Source: Bdellovibrionales bacterium (lineage in GTDB: Bacteria; Bdellovibrionota; Bdellovibrionia; Bdellovibrionales; JAGQZY01). From it: a stretch of DNA of 63,194 nucleotides. A program made the translations under genes and the position numbers. The notes under the pieces are model-generated. The model saw nothing but the letters and a program-made list of their open reading frames with translations, did no database searches and had not been told where the DNA came from. Below, one piece after another: positions 35,571 to 45,313 of this stretch (its first letter is position 1; each line of letters begins with the position of its first letter). The stretch is from assembly GCA_019750295.1 (NCBI GenBank), contig JAIEOS010000014.1, forward strand, positions 1-63,194, given 5' to 3'.

Positions 35571-38135
35571 TTAGTTGCCGCTGAGGAGCTCCGAAGCCGA
35601 AACATTCATGGCCGAGCGAATCGACCAATACGTCACGCTCACCGCTGAGATCAGAACGATGGCAAATATGGCGACCGGTTGGGTCCAGCTAAAGGCCCAC
35701 GACTTATCTAAAAGTTGCCACGCGAAGACGTAGCTCGTGACGAAGCTCATTAGCATTCCAAAAATGCTCGCCAAAAAGGCGATGGCTCCGTAATTCCAAA
35801 GGAAACTGAGGCTGATGGTTTTTTGGGCGGAGCCCATGGATTTAAGCAGTCCGATGTCCCAGCGTCGAGCCAAGGCATTGTTGTGAGCGATGGAGTAGAG
35901 AACCAACAAGCCAACTAAGAGGCAAACGTAGGCCATCAGTGTGAGTGCTAAGCTCATTTGATCAATAATTCCTTTGAGTCTTTGCACCAATTGAGTGACG
36001 TCGACCATGGAGACGTTGGGGAGTGTCTCGACAATTTGATTTTGGAGTTCGGTTTTTTTCTCGGGGGTCAGATGGGGAAGTGTCGCTAAGAATGTTTTTG
36101 GGGCGCCCTCGAGAAATCCTGGCTGAAAAACAATAAAAAAGTTCGGTTGAAATGTCGTCCATTTGACCTTGCGAAGATTCACGATGCGTCCTTTGACGGG
36201 AATGCTTTGAATGTCAAAGGTGAGAGTATCTCCGATCTTGAGCGAGAGCCGTTCGGCAAAGCGATACTCCATGGAAATTTGCGCGAGGCCGTCGTCGCCG
36301 CTGTTTTTGGCGACGGTAAATTCAGGGGTAAATTCATGTCCTTCGAGAAGAGTTTCGGACGGTGTTAAGCCTGAGCGATAAGAGAGATTAAAGCCGCGAT
36401 TGCGAAAACGCATTTCGTTTTCCTCCTCACGGGTGCCTTGAACTTCTCCTTTGCCTTTATCAAAGGGCTTGTCGTTCACTTCGGTGAGGCGAGCCCGAAT
36501 CATTGGAGAAACTTGATCGGGATCTAGCGAGTTGTTGCGAAGGATACCTTTGAGCGCGTCGACTTGATCCTCCTGAATATCAAATAGAAAGAGGCTGGGG
36601 AGAACCGAGGTGTTGGGATCCTCGATCTCTTGTTGAATCGAATATTGAATTTGCGGAATGACATTGAGTAAAAGCACACCAAGGCCCATGGCCACAAATG
36701 ACGACACGGTCGATGCTTTGAGGCGGGTGAGATCTCGCAAGCCCCAAAATAGAGCCAAAGAGGTCGGACGAGATTGAATCTTCCACGCCACGATTTTCAT
36801 AAAACCATAGGACAGCCCGTATAGAAAAAGCGCCGAGGCCACAAAGGACGCCAAGAAAATATGGGACACTTGATAGGAGTGGGAGACGAGAATCGTGAGC
36901 GCATAAAACAGGATGGCGGCGGGGATCGTAAAGAGTAAAATTTCAACTAAGGAGCGTCGATGCTCAAACGTCTGTCTTGAAAAAAGCAGGGCGGGGGAGA
37001 CCTGGGTGATTTGATAAAGTTGTGGAAAGCATAAGAGTAAACTGCCGGTGGTTCCCAGAATAAAACTGATCAGTAACGTTCGGGATTGGAGCACAAAGGT
37101 CAATTCGAAGGGGAAAAGTCCCGACAGGGAGGATATCAAAAGGGGTAAGATAAGAGTGGCCACGGCCAGAGAAATCACCGCCGAGATCACCCCGAGAATA
37201 ATCAGTAGACCGGTATAGATGCCTAAAGCTTGGCGCACCGTCATGCCGAGACTGATAAGAATGGCGATGTCTCGTTGTTTGGACCGGAAATACCCTTGAG
37301 AAAGATAGCGGCCACCCATGGCCGCCAAGAATAAACCGATGAGAGACGTGAGTCCCAAAAAATCGTTGAGATAAGACAGCAGACGTCCCACCTGTTCACT
37401 TGAGTTTTTGTGAGTCGTGACTCGCAAGTCTCCGTCTGGCGTTTTCTCGAAAACATTTTTTCGCAATTGTTCCAGCTCGTCGTCGGACTTTCCTGGAATT
37501 TTAAAGAGGGTGCTGCGAGTGGCGATAGTGCCCGGGAGTAGCAGTTGGGTGCTCTCGATATTTTTATGACCGATGTAAACACGGGGAGCCATGTTGGTGC
37601 CGATTCCGGCGGCGGAGTCATTTTCGACCGTGCCTATAATCTTGAAGGTTTCGCTCCCGATCCGAATGGGATCTCCTTCGGAAATTTTGAACTGACTTAG
37701 AATTTCTGGATAAACCCAAGCCACTAATCCTGTATTTAATTCCGCGGCGGAATGCTCTCCGGACTTAAAAATAATTTTACCATAAAAGGGATAAACGTCT
37801 TCGATGGCCACCAGTTGAGTGAGGCGACTGGAGTTTTCTTTTGTGGCCTTCGAAACCATGGTGAACAGTTCGATAGTCTCGGTGGATTGAACTTCTGTTT
37901 GCGCCAAGGATTTCACGATATTTTTTTCGGCTTCGGTGATCTCGCGACGGGCCGAGAGCGCTAAATCCGCCCCCAAAACATCTCGCGATTTTTGCTCGAG
38001 AGTATGATCAATGGAATTTTGAAATCCATCAATGGCGACGTAGCCCGAGAGTCCCAGGGCAACGTTCAGGACAAACAACAGCGAAAAGCGATGATTGTTT
38101 TTGATTTCGGCAAAAATGTACTTAAAGATTTTCAC
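35571..38135 (-). CDS. ybbP: FtsX-like ABC transporter permease (YbbP-like)
   Basis: Inner membrane permease of 854 aa. Layout: TM1 near residue 20, a large periplasmic domain, three TM helices around 240-370, four more hydrophobic segments around 390-480, a second periplasmic domain, and three TM helices at the end with the FtsX/MacB-type sequence RRWDIGLLKSMGSAQKTI. This duplicated 10-helix layout is that of YbbP. GTG at 38135 overlaps the ybbA stop (GTGA) and is taken as start; an earlier ATG lies inside ybbA. With YbbA it should form an ABC complex of the MacB/LolCDE superfamily; the natural substrate is not known. Confidence 0.85.
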   Translation of the reverse strand: MKIFKYIFAEIKNNHRFSLLFVLNVALGLSGYVAIDGFQNSIDHTLEQKSRDVLGADLALSARREITEAEKNIVKSLAQTEVQSTETIELFTMVSKATKENSSRLTQLVAIEDVYPFYGKIIFKSGEHSAAELNTGLVAWVYPEILSQFKISEGDPIRIGSETFKIIGTVENDSAAGIGTNMAPRVYIGHKNIESTQLLLPGTIATRSTLFKIPGKSDDELEQLRKNVFEKTPDGDLRVTTHKNSSEQVGRLLSYLNDFLGLTSLIGLFLAAMGGRYLSQGYFRSKQRDIAILISLGMTVRQALGIYTGLLIILGVISAVISLAVATLILPLLISSLSGLFPFELTFVLQSRTLLISFILGTTGSLLLCFPQLYQITQVSPALLFSRQTFEHRRSLVEILLFTIPAAILFYALTILVSHSYQVSHIFLASFVASALFLYGLSYGFMKIVAWKIQSRPTSLALFWGLRDLTRLKASTVSSFVAMGLGVLLLNVIPQIQYSIQQEIEDPNTSVLPSLFLFDIQEDQVDALKGILRNNSLDPDQVSPMIRARLTEVNDKPFDKGKGEVQGTREEENEMRFRNRGFNLSYRSGLTPSETLLEGHEFTPEFTVAKNSGDDGLAQISMEYRFAERLSLKIGDTLTFDIQSIPVKGRIVNLRKVKWTTFQPNFFIVFQPGFLEGAPKTFLATLPHLTPEKKTELQNQIVETLPNVSMVDVTQLVQRLKGIIDQMSLALTLMAYVCLLVGLLVLYSIAHNNALARRWDIGLLKSMGSAQKTISLSFLWNYGAIAFLASIFGMLMSFVTSYVFAWQLLDKSWAFSWTQPVAIFAIVLISAVSVTYWSIRSAMNVSASELLSGN

Positions 38136-38791
38136 AGAAAGCGGCCCTGCTGCAAATGCATCTGTCTCTGGCAACGTTTGGCGAGTTCAGAGTCGTGAGT
38201 GACTAATAGTAAAGTGGATTTTCGCTTTTCGACGAGGTCGAAAAGTAAATCCATCACTTTAACTCCTGTCTGATAGTCGAGGCTTCCGCTGGGTTCATCC
38301 GCGAGAATCAACATGGGCTCTTTCACTAAGGCGCGAGCCATGGCCACGCGCTGGCTTTCCCCACCGCTCAGCTGAGACGGCAGATGATGTTGGCGATGCC
38401 CCAACCCCACGGAATCCAGAGCGGCTTTCGCCTTATCGATGGGGTTTGGGTCTTTAAGAATCTCTAACGGTAAGCAAACGTTTTCAAGAGCTGTGAGGTG
38501 TGGCGTCAGATGGAACTGTTGAAAAATTATGCCGATGTCCTTGGCGCGCACGGCGGCGAGTTCGGGGGGAGAGAGTTGAGAGAGATTTTTTTTATTGATC
38601 GAAACCGATCCCTCGCTGGGCAAATCGAGGCCTGCGATTAAAGACAGCAGCGTGGTTTTTCCACTTCCCGATGCGCCAACGATGGCCACCGTTTCTCCGG
38701 GCTGCAGTTGAAGATCGACTCCAGCGAGGGCGACCACCGTCGTTTCTCCTTGCTGGTACTTTTTCTGTAAATTTTCGGCATTTAATATCAT
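38132..38791 (-). CDS. ybbA: ABC transporter ATP-binding protein (YbbA-like)
   Basis: ATPase of 219 aa of the LolD/MacB/YbbA group. Walker [11 protein letters not shown] loop [12 protein letters not shown], signature [15 protein letters not shown], Walker [10 protein letters not shown], and H loop [10 protein letters not shown]. Linked by 4-base overlaps to tesA upstream and the permease downstream. Confidence 0.93.
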   Translation of the reverse strand: MILNAENLQKKYQQGETTVVALAGVDLQLQPGETVAIVGASGSGKTTLLSLIAGLDLPSEGSVSINKKNLSQLSPPELAAVRAKDIGIIFQQFHLTPHLTALENVCLPLEILKDPNPIDKAKAALDSVGLGHRQHHLPSQLSGGESQRVAMARALVKEPMLILADEPSGSLDYQTGVKVMDLLFDLVEKRKSTLLLVTHDSELAKRCQRQMHLQQGRFL

Positions 38792-39390
38792 AATTCTTTT
38801 TGCACGATGGGAAGCATGCGCTCGGCTATCACTTCGTGACCTTTTTCGTTGGGATGGATTCCGTCGGCTAAATTTAATTCCTTCTTCATGGCGACGCCTT
38901 CTAGAAGAAACGGCATCAGTGTCACTTTATATTTTTGAGCCAAGTCGGTGAACGTGGCGGCGTACTGCTTGCGATAATCGTCCCCGTAATTTTGCGGCAT
39001 CATCATTCCCGTGAGGATGACTTTCAGTTTATTTTTTTGAGCGAGCTCGATTGCTTTTGCTAAATTTTCGTAGGTGCTTTTGGGTGGAAGACCCCGCAAG
39101 CCATCATTGGCCCCGAGTGCGAGAATTAAAATATCGGGCTTCGATTTGAGCTGCCAAAGCAGACGAGACTCTGCGCTCGCGGAGGTGGAACCACTGCTTC
39201 CCGCATTGATCACTTTGACATCTTTTTTTGCAGTTTTTAATTTTTGCTCCAGGATCGCCGGGTAGGCCTTCTCCATCGCAATTCCGTAGCCTTCGGTGAG
39301 GGAGTCTCCGAGAGCGACAATAGTTTTTGTGGCGGCTATCGTGGATAGTGGGAGCAACAGAAGGCTGAGGGCTGTGATAAAGATTTTCAT
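38788..39390 (-). CDS. tesA: SGNH esterase / lysophospholipase TesA
   Basis: Periplasmic SGNH hydrolase of 200 aa (thioesterase I / arylesterase). From MKIF it has a signal peptide ending near STIAA; block I GDSLTEGYG with S30, the Gly block around GSSGSTSAS, the Asn block LGANDGLRG, and the Asp-His block DGIHPNEKGH. A start six codons earlier (39408) is possible; neither has a strong ribosome site. In E. coli tesA is next to ybbA-ybbP, divergently; here the three are in one direction with overlapping ends. Confidence 0.93.
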   Translation of the reverse strand: MKIFITALSLLLLPLSTIAATKTIVALGDSLTEGYGIAMEKAYPAILEQKLKTAKKDVKVINAGSSGSTSASAESRLLWQLKSKPDILILALGANDGLRGLPPKSTYENLAKAIELAQKNKLKVILTGMMMPQNYGDDYRKQYAATFTDLAQKYKVTLMPFLLEGVAMKKELNLADGIHPNEKGHEVIAERMLPIVQKEL

Positions 39391-39538
39391 GGAGATAGAA
39401 TGCCACATTCCGATCCCACTGTCGCGACCGACCAGCGTTAAAACTCAACCCTCTCGTCGCCCCTGGGAGAGACCAGCGGCCTCGCGGTTTTTTTGACCCT
39501 GAATTCAGGCATCTTTCTTGTAATGGAAGGTGGGTAGT

Positions 39539-40960
39539 ATGCGTCGACTTTCCCTATTGGTCTTAATAAGCCTGAGTGTCTTCAATTTTGCTTGTTCTAA
39601 GCAAAAAACGTCACCCACTTTACAATTCGAAACTCGCGAAGAGGCCCTCAAGGTTCTCAATGGGGATCAAGTTCGTTGCGAGAATGCAGATTGCCCAGAG
39701 GCCGTTGGTGCGCTGTACATTATGCATAAGATAAATCCCACAGGTCGCGGATATACTTACCAGATGGGTCTTTGTTCGGGCACTTTGGTGAGTCCCAATC
39801 AAGTTCTCACCAATCGACATTGTTTCGATGATATCGCATCCGAGGGCGAAGATTTGCGGGCACGGGGGGTGGATTTGCAGATGAAGTTCCCCGCCGTCAA
39901 TGGAAAGGGATTTTTCGCGGTTCGAGGTCGGCGCATCCTCAAAATGTCAAAGAAAGGGAGTCGAAGCATGACGCCGGATTGGGCGCTCGTGGAGCTCGAT
40001 TCTCCTGTTCCTCGTAAGCCCTCCGACATGGCCTCGCTTGCTTTTAATGATGAAATTCAAGTTCAGCAGCCTCCGGTGCAAGTTTTTCCAGTATATTTCG
40101 ATAAAAGCGTAAAGCCTATCTTTGGCCTCGTAAAATCAGTGAGTTGTCAGCTGAAGTCCAACGACAACTTTAGTATCTTTTCGTTTACTGGGGACAGTGC
40201 CATCTTTAATATCGAGCAGTGTTCGGAGCCTATCGTGAAGGGAAATTCCGGGTCTGGATTATTTCTTAAGGAAAACGCAAAGCTTCTTGGTGTTGTCGCG
40301 ATGACGGGCGGAACTGTCGCCTATGGAACCATGGCCTCTTGCGTACCGTCTCTTTCTGAAAATTCAAGATCCTGTTATTTTTCGGAGGATGAAGCCTACG
40401 GACGCGTGGCCAACTCGATGAGTTTTGCGTCGGCCACCTATCGCTCTCAAGTGATGGATCTGGCGCGAACTTTAGATCGTTCTAAATTTTCCGCGTTTCG
40501 ATGGCAAGACGAGGCATTATCGACACGCCTCCAAAATATTCAACCCGAATGGACTAGCCCATGGCAATCGTTGTCGGCTTATTTAGAGCAAAAGAATGCA
40601 GATCGACTGCGACGCCAGTTTGCGATTTCAATTTTACGAGTCTATTTTCCCAATATTCCGTCCTGCGTGGTCGAATCCGCAATTCTTCCCCGGATGAGTT
40701 TGCCTGTTGTTAAAATCAATTGGACTTTCGTGTATGGTTACGAGGGCTCTCGAACCGTTTGGAGAGATTGGAAAGAGGTCACTCACCCCGACGGATCATC
40801 GAATTTTCATACGACGCGCTGGGATCGTCAGGATCTCAAAATAGAAACCGTCGAGACGCAAACAAAAAAAGAATCGGCTTTTGTGAGCTTCGAAGGAGAG
40901 ATGAACAATTCCTTGGAGCCGTTGAAAAAATTTAGAATTCGACTTCCCGTTTGTAAATAA
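39539..40960 (+). CDS. Trypsin-like serine protease lipoprotein
   Basis: Lipoprotein of 473 aa (lipobox NFAC, C19). A chymotrypsin-fold protease lies at about 55-250 with H94 (LTNRHC), D147 (PDWALVEL) and S237 (KGNSGSGLF); cysteines near each could be paired. The C-terminal half (about 260-473) has no recognised family and ends in strands that could form a beta domain. Start ATG at 39539 has AAGGTGG upstream; an in-frame GTG three codons earlier is less likely. Single gene, probably secreted or surface-held. Confidence 0.88.
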   Translation: MRRLSLLVLISLSVFNFACSKQKTSPTLQFETREEALKVLNGDQVRCENADCPEAVGALYIMHKINPTGRGYTYQMGLCSGTLVSPNQVLTNRHCFDDIASEGEDLRARGVDLQMKFPAVNGKGFFAVRGRRILKMSKKGSRSMTPDWALVELDSPVPRKPSDMASLAFNDEIQVQQPPVQVFPVYFDKSVKPIFGLVKSVSCQLKSNDNFSIFSFTGDSAIFNIEQCSEPIVKGNSGSGLFLKENAKLLGVVAMTGGTVAYGTMASCVPSLSENSRSCYFSEDEAYGRVANSMSFASATYRSQVMDLARTLDRSKFSAFRWQDEALSTRLQNIQPEWTSPWQSLSAYLEQKNADRLRRQFAISILRVYFPNIPSCVVESAILPRMSLPVVKINWTFVYGYEGSRTVWRDWKEVTHPDGSSNFHTTRWDRQDLKIETVETQTKKESAFVSFEGEMNNSLEPLKKFRIRLPVCK

Positions 40961-41069
40961 ACTATCCCTACTCACTCAATTTTCCTTTTAAAGGCGGAAC
41001 GTTTTGCCTCGGTGAAAACGCAAGCTCTGAAGCCTATTTGTTGAGCAAGAAAATCCGCGAGAATACTGT

Positions 41070-41098
41070 TTGACGAGACGTAGGTATGTGAGGACAAT
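41070..41098 (+). promoter_or_regulatory. Sigma-70-like promoter
   Basis: TTGACG and GACAAT are separated by 17 bases, ending 45 bases before the flavoprotein gene start. The -35 matches 5/6 and the -10 4/6. It would drive the three-gene flavoprotein-unknown-mscS operon. No gene is seen in 40961-41142. Confidence 0.4.
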
Positions 41099-41142
41099 CT
41101 ATTTTGGGGTTTGAAGATGGATTTTCAAGCAAAGGGTTGTAA

Positions 41143-43230
41143 ATGCGTTTAGTTCTCGTGGGTGGCGGACTCAGTCATCTTACATTTGTTCGTCAATATG
41201 CAAAATATGCGTCTTTTGAGCACGACATTATTCTTGTGAATAATGAGTCTCACGTGATTTTTGAGCCGCTCTTAAATGATGTGGTCAAAGGCGACCTTCC
41301 ATTATCGGCCGCCAGTATTGATTTACGAAAAATCTGTATGCTCTCCGGCGTCAACTACATCCAGGCCGAGGTGGCGGGATTGGATCTCGAGAAAAAACTC
41401 ATCAAGTTTGCCGATCGAGCCAGTCTACAATTCGACGTCATCTCTATCGATAATGTTTTAGATCATGGCGAAACTCCAGAGCATTTATTTTTTATCAATA
41501 ATCCCACCGCGTTTATGAAGAAGCTTCAAGAGTTCCGCTCGGGAGTCGAAAAGGTGCGTCCCAATCCGCTCAACGTCGCGGTATTGGGTGATGATGAGAT
41601 GGCGATGAACATCAGCTTAACTTTAGCGCCGCTACTGCGGCAGTTCTCGCCGAAACTCAAGTGGGAAATATTTACTCCCAACGCTTCGGTTCTTCCCCAT
41701 TACACGGGTAAAATTCGCCGTTGTGTTGAGAAAAATCTAAAAAAAGCAGACATACTTTATCACACAGACTTCGAAGTCGAAGACATCACTCATAATCTGT
41801 TAAAAGATAAAAACTCGAAGCGCACTTTCGAGGCCGATGTGGTTTTTGTATCGAGTGATGTGAAGCCGCCACAATGGTTGGTGGATTCCGGTCTTCCGAT
41901 CAATTCCCATGGTTTTATCGAGACGCACGGGAACTTTTTGGTCAAAGGTTTCCCGCAGGTTATTGCATTTCCGGGGATTTCGCGCGACCGCTGGGTAGAT
42001 TCCGTGGCGATGGGCGAAAACTTAAATGCCATGCTTTGGAGCAAAGCTCCGCAAAAGAAAATCTATTCCAGCGTCTTTAAAAAGAATCAATACATGTTAC
42101 CCAGTCAGCGCATGGTCACGACGCGCTGGGGAGTGACGGTGGTGAGTGATAAGAAGTGGCAGGAGCGGAATATTATTCTCCGTGATCGTGTCGATGAGCT
42201 CCGTGGGATTCGCGAGCAGAAGGTGGCGCAATTGCACCCTCAGGTCGAAGACTCTGGATTTGTCGAACTTCTTAAAAAACGCTTAGAGTTTGATATAGAT
42301 CCGACCATCTTAAAGTCGATATTCGAAGAGAATTTAAAAAAGTCCTGTAGCTTTGATAGCTGGTTCGAAAAAGAATATCGCGATGTTTTCAACGACCATT
42401 ACTTGTCGAGCTATCATACTGGGCTCGACATGATGGACATGGGCTATACCGCAGCGGGAGAGCCCCAGTTTTTGCGCCTCTACACGAGTGCTCCTAGCAA
42501 CATGAAAGACGTCGAGATTTTAAGTCAGATCATCATCGGAGCCCATCGTGCCTGCAAAGATCGTATGGAGTTGCGTCTTCATATTTGTAGCCAGGCGATG
42601 AATGCGGTGCAATTCTCTTTGGGTTATCTTTCTCACGAAAAAAATAAATTCGAACCGAACAATAAAGTTTATATCGCGTTGACTCGTCCCTTAGGACTTT
42701 ACGGCCTGCTTTCACAGCAAGGAAAAGACATTTGGGAAGGTCAATGGATCAATGATGTTTGGTCGAAAATCAATCAGCCGCAGACGTATCTGAGTGCCTT
42801 TTTGCAACAGCATGGAAAAGATGTTGCGGTTCAAGCCATTGATGAAGACGGATTGATCAACGGAATTGTTCAGCAGTTGGGAAGTGAAGGTTGGAGATTT
42901 TATCTCAATCTCCGTCGTCTTCCGCGTTGGCCAGGGGTAGATCAGTTACTAAAAACAAATCCCAAGGATCCTTTGATTCAGCGCAACTGGCGCAAGGGTT
43001 TTAAATACTGGAGCGGGCAGGGAGAAACCATTCCTGAATCTCAGTATTTGCTTTGGGAGCCTCATCTGGTTCGAGGTCCTTCGTGTATGTTTATCAATCC
43101 CGATGTCGCCAGTGAGTTGGCGCAAAGTTTAGAGGAAGATTTTGGGATTCATGTGACGTTCATAGGTTTCGCGGAGATGACGTCCTCCAAAGAGCAAACT
43201 CAATATAAACTTTCGGATTGGGAGCTCTGA
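41143..43230 (+). CDS. FAD/NAD(P)-binding-like protein with unknown C-terminal half
   Basis: Protein of 695 aa. The first ~310 residues look like a pyridine nucleotide-disulfide reductase fold of the NDH-2 type: VLVGGGLSHLTFVRQY dinucleotide loop, the NNESHVIFEPLLND segment seen in NADH dehydrogenases as the region after the first strand, a second nucleotide-binding strand (VAVLGDDEMAMN, where the glycine pattern is weakened), and a final FPGISRDRWVDSVAMGENLN. The remaining ~380 residues have no family I know. It has no signal or membrane segment. Loss of the second GxGxxG suggests altered or lost NAD(P)H binding. Translation runs into the next gene with 4 bases between. Confidence 0.7.
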   Translation: MRLVLVGGGLSHLTFVRQYAKYASFEHDIILVNNESHVIFEPLLNDVVKGDLPLSAASIDLRKICMLSGVNYIQAEVAGLDLEKKLIKFADRASLQFDVISIDNVLDHGETPEHLFFINNPTAFMKKLQEFRSGVEKVRPNPLNVAVLGDDEMAMNISLTLAPLLRQFSPKLKWEIFTPNASVLPHYTGKIRRCVEKNLKKADILYHTDFEVEDITHNLLKDKNSKRTFEADVVFVSSDVKPPQWLVDSGLPINSHGFIETHGNFLVKGFPQVIAFPGISRDRWVDSVAMGENLNAMLWSKAPQKKIYSSVFKKNQYMLPSQRMVTTRWGVTVVSDKKWQERNIILRDRVDELRGIREQKVAQLHPQVEDSGFVELLKKRLEFDIDPTILKSIFEENLKKSCSFDSWFEKEYRDVFNDHYLSSYHTGLDMMDMGYTAAGEPQFLRLYTSAPSNMKDVEILSQIIIGAHRACKDRMELRLHICSQAMNAVQFSLGYLSHEKNKFEPNNKVYIALTRPLGLYGLLSQQGKDIWEGQWINDVWSKINQPQTYLSAFLQQHGKDVAVQAIDEDGLINGIVQQLGSEGWRFYLNLRRLPRWPGVDQLLKTNPKDPLIQRNWRKGFKYWSGQGETIPESQYLLWEPHLVRGPSCMFINPDVASELAQSLEEDFGIHVTFIGFAEMTSSKEQTQYKLSDWEL

Positions 43231-43234
43231 TTCG

Positions 43235-44044
43235 ATGACCGATTTAGCTTCGGAACTTAAAATTTTTCGAAATCCCTTTAAGTTAGACGAAGGCAAGAAT
43301 CTCCATCTCCGCTTTGGTCCGATGGATTTGTATATGGGGCATTTCCATCAAGAGTGGCGCGTGAGTTGGAGCACAACGAACGAGTACACCGATAATTCTT
43401 TTCGGTTGGATCATGATTACACGGGGCCGATCCCCGATGTTTTTTCCTCTGAAAAGCGTTACACCTACTCTCGTCAGACCAATTCTTTTGTTAAAATGAC
43501 ACCGGTTCTTGGAGATTTAGCCTACGTCGCTAAACCCTCTAAGCCTTTGATGGTTCTCCCCGGAGAGACAGTCAAAATTTTTATGAGCACTCCACTCTTT
43601 TTGCGTTTGGAATCGGAGAATCCCTACAATCTCATCGAGGAAATCCCCATCTTGCAAAGTCCTAAAACCTGGTTTGGTCAAAATACCATTACCGGGGAGG
43701 TCTGCTATTCCACACGAATCAAGGCGGTTCTGGATAAAAAAGATTTAACCTATCGTCCTTACCGCGCGGTTTCGCAATTGATTATTGATAATCGGGGTTC
43801 GAATCCTTTGCATGTGGAAAAATTAAAAGTACCATCGCCTTACCTGGCGCTCTTTCAAAACGACCAGGGCGAGTTTATCACCAGTGTGATTCAATACATT
43901 CGTCATCCCTCGGGAGAGATTCGAACGGTGGATGTGCTGGATCCTCAAGATGGGGAAGAATTATTTTTTATGTCGGGTCCACGACTGCGCACTGATCATT
44001 CCCTTTTGGATCCTATTGCCCACTTCTTTGGCGGTAAAATATGA
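43235..44044 (+). CDS. Unknown soluble protein linked to MscS (possibly DUF432)
   Basis: Cytosolic-looking protein of 269 aa, mainly beta strands, rich in aromatic residues (HFHQEWRVSW). It lacks a signal peptide and TM helices. Located four bases after the flavoprotein-like gene and overlapping mscS by ATGA. DUF432 proteins of about this size are, as I recall, found beside mechanosensitive channel genes, and the general pattern agrees, but I cannot confirm membership. A role in channel regulation is a guess from context. Confidence 0.55.
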   Translation: MTDLASELKIFRNPFKLDEGKNLHLRFGPMDLYMGHFHQEWRVSWSTTNEYTDNSFRLDHDYTGPIPDVFSSEKRYTYSRQTNSFVKMTPVLGDLAYVAKPSKPLMVLPGETVKIFMSTPLFLRLESENPYNLIEEIPILQSPKTWFGQNTITGEVCYSTRIKAVLDKKDLTYRPYRAVSQLIIDNRGSNPLHVEKLKVPSPYLALFQNDQGEFITSVIQYIRHPSGEIRTVDVLDPQDGEELFFMSGPRLRTDHSLLDPIAHFFGGKI

Positions 44045-44883
44045 ATTTAAGTTTTCTCGAGAACGAATTAGATCCACAGGTCGCAGAAATTCTGATTCGC
44101 ATAGGTAAAGTCTTGATCGTCCTGTTGGTTGGGTTTTTGATCAGCCGAATTCTTAACTTTTGGATCCTGTTAGTGTATCGAAATTCGGTGGATCGCCAGC
44201 GTCTGTTTATTTTGCAAAAGCTTTCCAAATACTCATTAGCGATCGTTACAGCTTTGCTGGTTTTAAAAATCTTTGGCGTGGATTTTAAATCGATCTTTGT
44301 GGCGGCGGGAGTATTATCGATTGCTCTCGGTTTTGCGGCGCAAACGTCGGTGTCGAATTTGATCAGTGGTTTGTTTTTAATTTTCGAAAAGCCCTTCATC
44401 GTTGGAGATTTTATTGAAGTGGCCGAGAACAAGGGTGAGGTCCTGAGTATCGACTTGCTGTCCATGCGGATAAAGACCACCAATAATCTATTGGTGCGCG
44501 TACCGAACGAGTCGGTGATGAAGTCCACGGTGATTAATTATAGCCACTTCCCCATTCGTCGATATGATTTGATTTTTGCCGTATCGTACAAAGAAGATCT
44601 GGAAAAAATCCGCCGAATCGTCATGGACATCGTCGAGAACAATCCCTACTGCTTAGATGCTCCCGATCCCGTCTTCACGGTCGAAAAAATGGCCGATTAC
44701 TTCCTCGATATCAAAGTGGGAGTGTGGGGCGAAAGTAAAAACATTCTCAACCTGCAAACCACTTTCTGCCAAGATATGCGCAGCGCCTTCATCCGCAACA
44801 ACGTAGAGCTCCCGCAAAGATCCCTGCGCCTCGAGATGAACCCCTTTGCCACACCTCCTACAAACACGCAGGTTCCGCCGTAG
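44041..44883 (+). CDS. Small-conductance mechanosensitive channel (MscS family)
   Basis: Channel of 280 aa. Three N-terminal TM helices, the third being the pore-lining one with the glycine/alanine-rich GVLSIALGFAAQTSVSNLISG, then the beta domain (FIVGDFIEV, RVPNESVMKS) and the alpha/beta domain. Releases ions during osmotic downshock. Last gene of the operon; it overlaps the preceding unknown gene. Confidence 0.93.
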   Translation: MNLSFLENELDPQVAEILIRIGKVLIVLLVGFLISRILNFWILLVYRNSVDRQRLFILQKLSKYSLAIVTALLVLKIFGVDFKSIFVAAGVLSIALGFAAQTSVSNLISGLFLIFEKPFIVGDFIEVAENKGEVLSIDLLSMRIKTTNNLLVRVPNESVMKSTVINYSHFPIRRYDLIFAVSYKEDLEKIRRIVMDIVENNPYCLDAPDPVFTVEKMADYFLDIKVGVWGESKNILNLQTTFCQDMRSAFIRNNVELPQRSLRLEMNPFATPPTNTQVPP

Positions 44884-44910
44884 GGTTGTTGAGCGGAATA
44901 TATAATTCTC

Positions 44911-45252
44911 TTACCGGGCCCCGACGAGAACCGATCGAATTTTGCCGTTCTCTTTAAATGTGAGATAAAGCAGATAAGGGGCCAGAAAAGAAATGCCGCC
45001 AATAAGTGCCGCAAATCCCAATATTAAACCCACCAGCGAGAATTTATTTCTCCAAGCCGTCCAAAGACCAGATAATATCAACATCATCAAAAAATCAGAG
45101 TTGAATTGCCCGGCCCAACTCAAACTCAATATTTCGCCGAAAAATATTGGTACCAAATTCCAACCGTGAGTTGAGCCTACGGCGGCAGTGTATAAAAGGA
45201 TAAATAGCAGTTGTAAGCCAAGGAGGCATCGAAAAATAATCATAACAATCAA
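44911..45252 (-). CDS. Small membrane protein of unknown function
   Basis: Protein of 113 aa with about three hydrophobic segments: residues 1-25, 45-65 and 72-95. The loop after the first includes STHGWNLVPIFFGEILSLSWAGQFNSDF. I do not recognise a family. Single leftward gene convergent with mscS, 27 bases from it and with no hairpin between. Confidence 0.55.
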   Translation of the reverse strand: MIVMIIFRCLLGLQLLFILLYTAAVGSTHGWNLVPIFFGEILSLSWAGQFNSDFLMMLILSGLWTAWRNKFSLVGLILGFAALIGGISFLAPYLLYLTFKENGKIRSVLVGAR

Positions 45253-45313
45253 AGTAGACGAACCTGAATTTTTTGTAAACGAAACCCTTCGGCGCGCTGC
45301 AGATCCAGAGTAT

